Positions 60,338 through 64,000 of a stretch of DNA of 64,000 nucleotides are shown here, one piece after another. The translations under genes and the position numbers were made by a program. Numbering within the stretch: position 1 is the first letter of the stretch; every line of letters begins with the position of its first letter. The stretch comes from an uncultured Nocardiaceae bacterium (GTDB taxonomy: Bacteria > Actinomycetota > Actinomycetes > Mycobacteriales > Mycobacteriaceae), in contig CAKZIX010000030.1 in assembly GCA_936936565.1 (NCBI GenBank), forward strand, positions 1-64,000, given 5' to 3'. Below the pieces are notes generated by a model. That model saw nothing but the letters and a program-made list of their open reading frames with translations. It was not told the DNA's origin and ran no database searches.

Positions 60338-62365
60338 TCACAGCGTGGCGGCCAGCCGAGTGCCCTGGTCGATGGCGCGCTTGGCGTCCAGCTCGGCAGC
60401 CAGTTCGGCACCGCCGATCAGGTGTACGTCCAGCCCGGCGGCGCGCAATGGTTCGTGCAGGTCGCGCACCGATTCCTGGCCCGCGCACACCACCACGTTG
60501 TCCACGTCGATAACGCGCGGGCGCTCGTGCTTGTCACCGAAACTGATGTGCAGGCCGCGGTCGTCGATGCGCTCGTAGTTCACCCCGCCGATCTGCTCGA
60601 CGCCCTTGGCCTTGACGGCGGCGCGGTGTACCCAGCCCGACGTCTTGCCCAGGCTCTTACCGAACGAGCCGGTCTTGCGTTGCAGCAGCACCACGTCGCG
60701 TGCGGGCGGCGCGGGCTTGGGCGTGGTGAGGAACCCGGGTGCGGTCTCGTCGTCGGTGACGCCCCACTCTTCCTTCCAGTCGTCGAGCTTGAGGCTGGGG
60801 GAGCCGTCGACGGTGAGCCATTCGGTGACGTCGAAGCCGATGCCGCCGGCTCCGATGACGGCGACCTTCTTGCCCACCGGCTTCTCCTCGCGAACCAGTT
60901 CGGCGTATGACAGCACCTTCGGGTGGTCGATGCCCGGGATGTCGGGGATGCGCGGCTTCACGCCGGTGGCGAGCACGATCGAGTCGTAGTTGCCGGCGAT
61001 CAGTTCGTCGGCGGTGACGCGGCGCGCGAGATGGACGCGCACTCCGGTCACCTCGAGCCGGCGGGTGAAGTAGCGAATCGTCTCGGCGAACTCCTCCTTG
61101 CCGGGGATGCGCCGCGCGATGTCGAACTGTCCGCCGATCTTGTCGTCGGCCTCGAACAGATCCACCGTGTGTCCGCGCTCGGCGGCGTTGACCGCGGCCG
61201 CCAGACCGGCCGGCCCCGCCCCGACGACGGCCACCTTGCGGGCGCGCCGCGTCGGCAGCAGTACCAGCGAAGTTTCATGTCCGGCACGGGGATTGAGCAG
61301 ACACGACACGGTCTTGTTGCCGAAGGCGTGGTCCAGGCAGGCCTGATTGCACGCGATGCAGGTGTTGATCTCGTCGGCACGCTGCAGTTGTGCCTTGAGC
61401 ACCCATTCCGGGTCGGCGAGCAGCGGGCGCGCCATCGAGACGAGGTCCGCGTCGCCGCGAGTGAGGACTTCTTCGGCGGTCTCCGGCATGTTGATGCGGT
61501 TCGACGCGCACACCGGGATGGTCACGTGGGCTTTGAGTTTCGCGGTGACATCGACGAACGCCGCGCGCGGCACCGAGGTGACGATGGTGGGCACCCGAGC
61601 CTCGTGCCAGCCGATGTCGGTGTTGATGATGGTGACCCCGGCGGTTTCGAGATCCTTTGCCAGCGCGACGATTTCGTCCCAGGTCTGGCCTTCCTCGACG
61701 TAGTCGGCCATGGACAGCCGGAACATGACGATGAAATTCGGGCCGACCGCCGCGCGAATCGCGCGGGCGATTTCGACGGCGATCCGGCGGCGGTTCTCGG
61801 CCGAGCCGCCCCAGCGGTCGGTGCGCTTGTTCGTGCGCGGTGCGAGGAACTGGTTGATGAAGTAGCCCTCGCCACCCATGATCTCGACGCCGTCGTAGCC
61901 GGCGAACTGCGCCAATTCGGCGCTGCGCGCGTAGTCGGCGATGGTCGAACGAATGCCCTTCTCGGACAGCGCCTTCGGCTTGAACGGGTTGATCGGCGCC
62001 TTGATCGCCGAGGCCGACACGCTGAACGGGTGGTAGGCGTAGCGGCCGGCGTGCAGGATCTGCAGCGCGATCTTGCCGCCCTCGGCGTGCACCGCCTTGG
62101 TGACCACCCGGTGGCGGTAGGCGTCCTGTTTGGTGATCATCTGCGCGGCCAGGGGCAGCAGCCAGCCCTGCCGGTTCGGGGCGAAGCCGCCGGTGACGAT
62201 CAGCCCGACGCCGCCGCGGGCGCGCTCGGCGAAATACGCTGCAAGCCTTTTGATGTGCCACGAGCGGTCCTCGAGGCCGGTGTGCATCGAGCCCATCACC
62301 ACGCGGTTGCGCAGGGTGGTGAACCCAAGATCCAGCGGTGTGAACAGGTGTGGGTAGGCGGTCAT
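60338..62365 (-). CDS. fadH: NADPH-dependent 2,4-dienoyl-CoA reductase / old-yellow-enzyme family
   Basis: A 675-residue flavoenzyme reducing 2,4-dienoyl-CoA in unsaturated fatty acid beta-oxidation. An N-terminal OYE barrel (FTPLDLGFTTLRNRVVMGSMHTGLED..., GYDGVEIMGGEGYFINQFLAPRTNKRTDRWGG) is followed by a [4Fe-4S] site CIACNQACLDHAFGNKTVSC. Then come FAD (VVGAGPAGLAAAVNAAERG) and NADPH (AVIGAGGIGFDVTEWLT) domains. ATG overlaps the padR stop (ATGA), so a PadR-controlled operon is clear. M. tuberculosis FadH is the nearest named relative I recall. Confidence 0.93.
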   Translation of the reverse strand: MTAYPHLFTPLDLGFTTLRNRVVMGSMHTGLEDRSWHIKRLAAYFAERARGGVGLIVTGGFAPNRQGWLLPLAAQMITKQDAYRHRVVTKAVHAEGGKIALQILHAGRYAYHPFSVSASAIKAPINPFKPKALSEKGIRSTIADYARSAELAQFAGYDGVEIMGGEGYFINQFLAPRTNKRTDRWGGSAENRRRIAVEIARAIRAAVGPNFIVMFRLSMADYVEEGQTWDEIVALAKDLETAGVTIINTDIGWHEARVPTIVTSVPRAAFVDVTAKLKAHVTIPVCASNRINMPETAEEVLTRGDADLVSMARPLLADPEWVLKAQLQRADEINTCIACNQACLDHAFGNKTVSCLLNPRAGHETSLVLLPTRRARKVAVVGAGPAGLAAAVNAAERGHTVDLFEADDKIGGQFDIARRIPGKEEFAETIRYFTRRLEVTGVRVHLARRVTADELIAGNYDSIVLATGVKPRIPDIPGIDHPKVLSYAELVREEKPVGKKVAVIGAGGIGFDVTEWLTVDGSPSLKLDDWKEEWGVTDDETAPGFLTTPKPAPPARDVVLLQRKTGSFGKSLGKTSGWVHRAAVKAKGVEQIGGVNYERIDDRGLHISFGDKHERPRVIDVDNVVVCAGQESVRDLHEPLRAAGLDVHLIGGAELAAELDAKRAIDQGTRLAATL

Positions 62366-62904
62366 TCGGAATCCTCTTCCAATGCGGTGAGTACTTCGGT
62401 GCACCAATCCGTGAAGCCCTCTTCCACGCGGATGCCTCCGCGCAGTACGAGGTATTGGTGCAAGGCGGACCCTCGAAGGCTGGTGGGGTCGCCGAAGTCG
62501 GTTTTCTCGATCATGCGGTACACGTCGAGTCGTTGGGCGTGCCGGTCGCGGTGGCGCCGCACGTCGGCGCACAGTGCGGCGATGTCGCCGTAGGTGGCGG
62601 CGCGGATCTTGACGGCCAGATCGTCGCGCAGGTTGCCGGGTTGGCTCGGTGTGGCGATCCAGCGGGCCAGTTCTTCGCGGCCCTGCGGGTTCACGCGGTA
62701 GATGCGTTTGTCGGGCCGGCCCTCCTGGGCGACGTCCTCGGCGTCGAGCCAGCCGTCGCCGTGCATGCGGCGCAGCACCTTGTAGATCTGCTGGTGGGTC
62801 GCCGTCCAGAAGAATCCGATCGATTTGTCGAAGCGGCGCGCCAATTCGTAGCCCGAGCCCGAGCGTTCGGACAGGGCCACCAACAGGGCATGTTCCAGCG
62901 ACAC
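62362..62904 (-). CDS. PadR-family transcriptional regulator
   Basis: A 180-residue repressor. The N-terminal winged helix (EHALLVALSERSGSGYELARRFDKSIGFFWTATHQQIYKVLRRM) is characteristic, and a C-terminal dimer domain follows. It is translationally coupled to fadH. It diverges from an MFS gene across an 80-base gap with AACTAGTT. It probably represses fadH and itself in response to a fatty-acid or phenolic signal. Confidence 0.92.
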   Translation of the reverse strand: MSLEHALLVALSERSGSGYELARRFDKSIGFFWTATHQQIYKVLRRMHGDGWLDAEDVAQEGRPDKRIYRVNPQGREELARWIATPSQPGNLRDDLAVKIRAATYGDIAALCADVRRHRDRHAQRLDVYRMIEKTDFGDPTSLRGSALHQYLVLRGGIRVEEGFTDWCTEVLTALEEDSE

Positions 62905-62922
62905 ACCGACACCGTACTATGC

Positions 62923-62930
62923 AACTAGTT
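62923..62930. promoter_or_regulatory. Candidate PadR operator core AACTAGTT
   Basis: An 8-bp perfect palindrome (AACTAGTT) lies 19 bases before the padR GTG and in the promoter shared with the divergent MFS gene. It is short, but correctly placed for autoregulation. Confidence 0.4.
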
Positions 62931-62984
62931 TCTTATGGGCGTGATGGGCAGACAATTCCGATCGGCACGCCTACAGTCCGGGCC

Positions 62985-64000
62985 ATGAACAACCGGCAGG
63001 TCTTCGCCTGGTCGCTGTGGGACTGGGGATCGGCGGCCTACCACGCCGTGATCCTCGGCTTCGTTTTCTCCGTCTACCTCACCGACGGGGTCGGCGACGA
63101 CCTGCCGGGATCGGTGTCGCCGAGTACCTGGCTGGCGGTGGCCATGGGGGTCGCCGGGTTCTTCGTGGCGATTCTCGCCCCGGTGACCGGGCAGTACTTC
63201 GACGCCCTCGCCAAACGCAAACTGGCGCTGGGGGTGCTCACCGGCGCCACCGTAACGTGCATCGCGGCAATGTATTTCGTCTACGACGACTACCACTACC
63301 TGGCGCTGGGCCTGGTGCTGCTGGCGGTGGGGGCCATCCTCGTCGAGCTTGCCCAGGTGCCCTACAACGCGATGCTGCGGCAGGTTTCCACGCCCGACAA
63401 TCTCGGTCGCATCTCCGGATTCGGCTGGGCGATGGGATATTTCGGCGGGATCGCGCTTCTGCTGCTGTGCTACGTCGCGTTCATCGCCGGTGACGGCGAC
63501 ACCCGTGGCCTGTTCGAGGTGAGCACCGAGGGCGGCCACTACATCCGCCTCGTCGCGCTGGTCGCTGCGGTCTGGTTCGCGGTGTCGGCGATTCCGGTGT
63601 TGTTCGCCGTGCCCGAGGTGACGCGTGCCGTGTCCGACGCAGCCGACCCGGGCGCCGCCACCGCGGGGTTCTTCGGCTCCTATCGCGTGCTGTGGCGCGA
63701 CGTGCGCGAACTGTGGGCCATCGACCGGCGCACCGTCTGGTTCCTGTTCGCCAGCGCGTTGTTCCGCGACGGGCTCACCGGTGTATTCACCTTCGGTGCG
63801 GTGCTCGCGGTGAGCGTCTACGGGCTCACCGACGACGACGTCCTGCTGTTCGGCATCGCCGCGAATGTCGTGGCGGCGGTGGGCGCCATCGTCGGCGGCC
63901 GGATCGAAGACCGGGTCGGCCCCAAGGCGGTCATCGTGTGGTGCCTGATAGCGCTGCTCGCCGTCGGAGTGGTCCTGATGTCGGTCCGCGGACCGCTGCT
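62985..64000 (+). CDS. MFS transporter, Atg22/UMF1-like (3' truncated by the window)
   Basis: At least 338 residues of a membrane transporter, open to the end of the window. It starts MNNRQVFAWSLWDWGSAAYHAVI. The WDWGSAAY motif and FVFSVYLTDGVG segment are typical of UMF1/vacuole-effluxer-like (Atg22) proteins. Hydrophobic helices include WLAVAMGVAGFFVAILAPVTG, YLALGLVLLAVGAILVELAQV and FGWAMGYFGGIALLLLCYVAF. ATG 62985; TACAGT about 11 bases upstream may be a -10. The substrate is unknown. Confidence 0.85.
   Translation, partial: MNNRQVFAWSLWDWGSAAYHAVILGFVFSVYLTDGVGDDLPGSVSPSTWLAVAMGVAGFFVAILAPVTGQYFDALAKRKLALGVLTGATVTCIAAMYFVYDDYHYLALGLVLLAVGAILVELAQVPYNAMLRQVSTPDNLGRISGFGWAMGYFGGIALLLLCYVAFIAGDGDTRGLFEVSTEGGHYIRLVALVAAVWFAVSAIPVLFAVPEVTRAVSDAADPGAATAGFFGSYRVLWRDVRELWAIDRRTVWFLFASALFRDGLTGVFTFGAVLAVSVYGLTDDDVLLFGIAANVVAAVGAIVGGRIEDRVGPKAVIVWCLIALLAVGVVLMSVRGPL

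Overview
The window is high-GC actinobacterial DNA. It carries the end of a type I fatty acid synthase next to acpS, a CmrA-type mycolate reductase, an LdtMt2-type L,D-transpeptidase lipoprotein, an ANTAR protein pair and a 13E12-type HNH gene. These point to a mycolic-acid-containing member of the Mycobacteriales. Nocardia or a close relative is my best guess, because of the ectoine genes and the dispersed TGAAGG-N3-CCTTCA palindromes, but the sequence alone does not settle the genus.

Layout. 1-12.5 kb: fas 3' end, acpS, a decayed nucleotidyltransferase toxin locus, an EF-G-like GTPase, a DrrAB-type efflux pump with three TetR regulators, the peroxiredoxin bcp and a DUF3618 membrane protein. 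12.5-19.3 kb: a small secreted protein, DNA photolyase, a stress-type DUF4383 protein, an atypical P450, an XRE / ImmA-like protease / membrane transporter operon and a GAF-ANTAR regulator. 19.3-24.2 kb: the ectoine locus, with ectD divergent from an orphan response regulator plus ectABC, followed by a PAS-ANTAR protein. 24.3-37.1 kb: a tightly overlapped minus-strand operon for making and transferring nucleotide-activated heptose and UDP-xylose, with five glycosyltransferase domains and a carbamoyltransferase. 37.2-43.3 kb: a STAS-sigma factor fusion, katE, a FAD/Rieske oxidoreductase and dps. 43.3-50.7 kb: an endonuclease III-like protein, DUF429, 13E12/HNH, a heptanucleotide microsatellite, a DHA2 efflux pump divergent from an ECF41 sigma factor, and a glycine-rich secreted protein. 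50.8-64 kb: tRNA-Lys, L,D-transpeptidase, tRNA-His, orn, an ABC/XRE operon, a HerA-like ATPase, an ankyrin protein, cmrA, a secreted peptidase-like protein, padR-fadH and a truncated MFS gene.

How the parts fit. The two ends (fas-acpS-bcp-DUF3618, and tRNA-Lys/Ldt/tRNA-His/orn/HerA-like/cmrA) resemble one conserved mycobacterial block, which here is split by about 38 kb of accessory genes. Several stress genes (DUF4383, the STAS-sigma gene itself, katE, dps and probably the FAD/Rieske gene) carry a promoter of the form GTTT-N15/16-GGGTA. This suggests one general-stress regulon whose sigma factor is encoded here, immediately upstream of the heptose glycan operon. The glycan operon is the best candidate for an undescribed system. 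It encodes GmhA, a bifunctional HldE, a GmhB-like phosphatase fused to a GT2 enzyme, UDP-glucose dehydrogenase, UDP-xylose synthase, two heptosyltransferase-like GT9 enzymes, two GT4-like enzymes, an SDR and a NodU-type carbamoyltransferase. The predicted product is a carbamoylated, heptose- and xylose-containing glycoconjugate.

Stretches over 300 bases without a convincing gene are 7323-7691 (nothing recognised) and 46242-47042 (a 7-bp microsatellite, otherwise nothing recognised).
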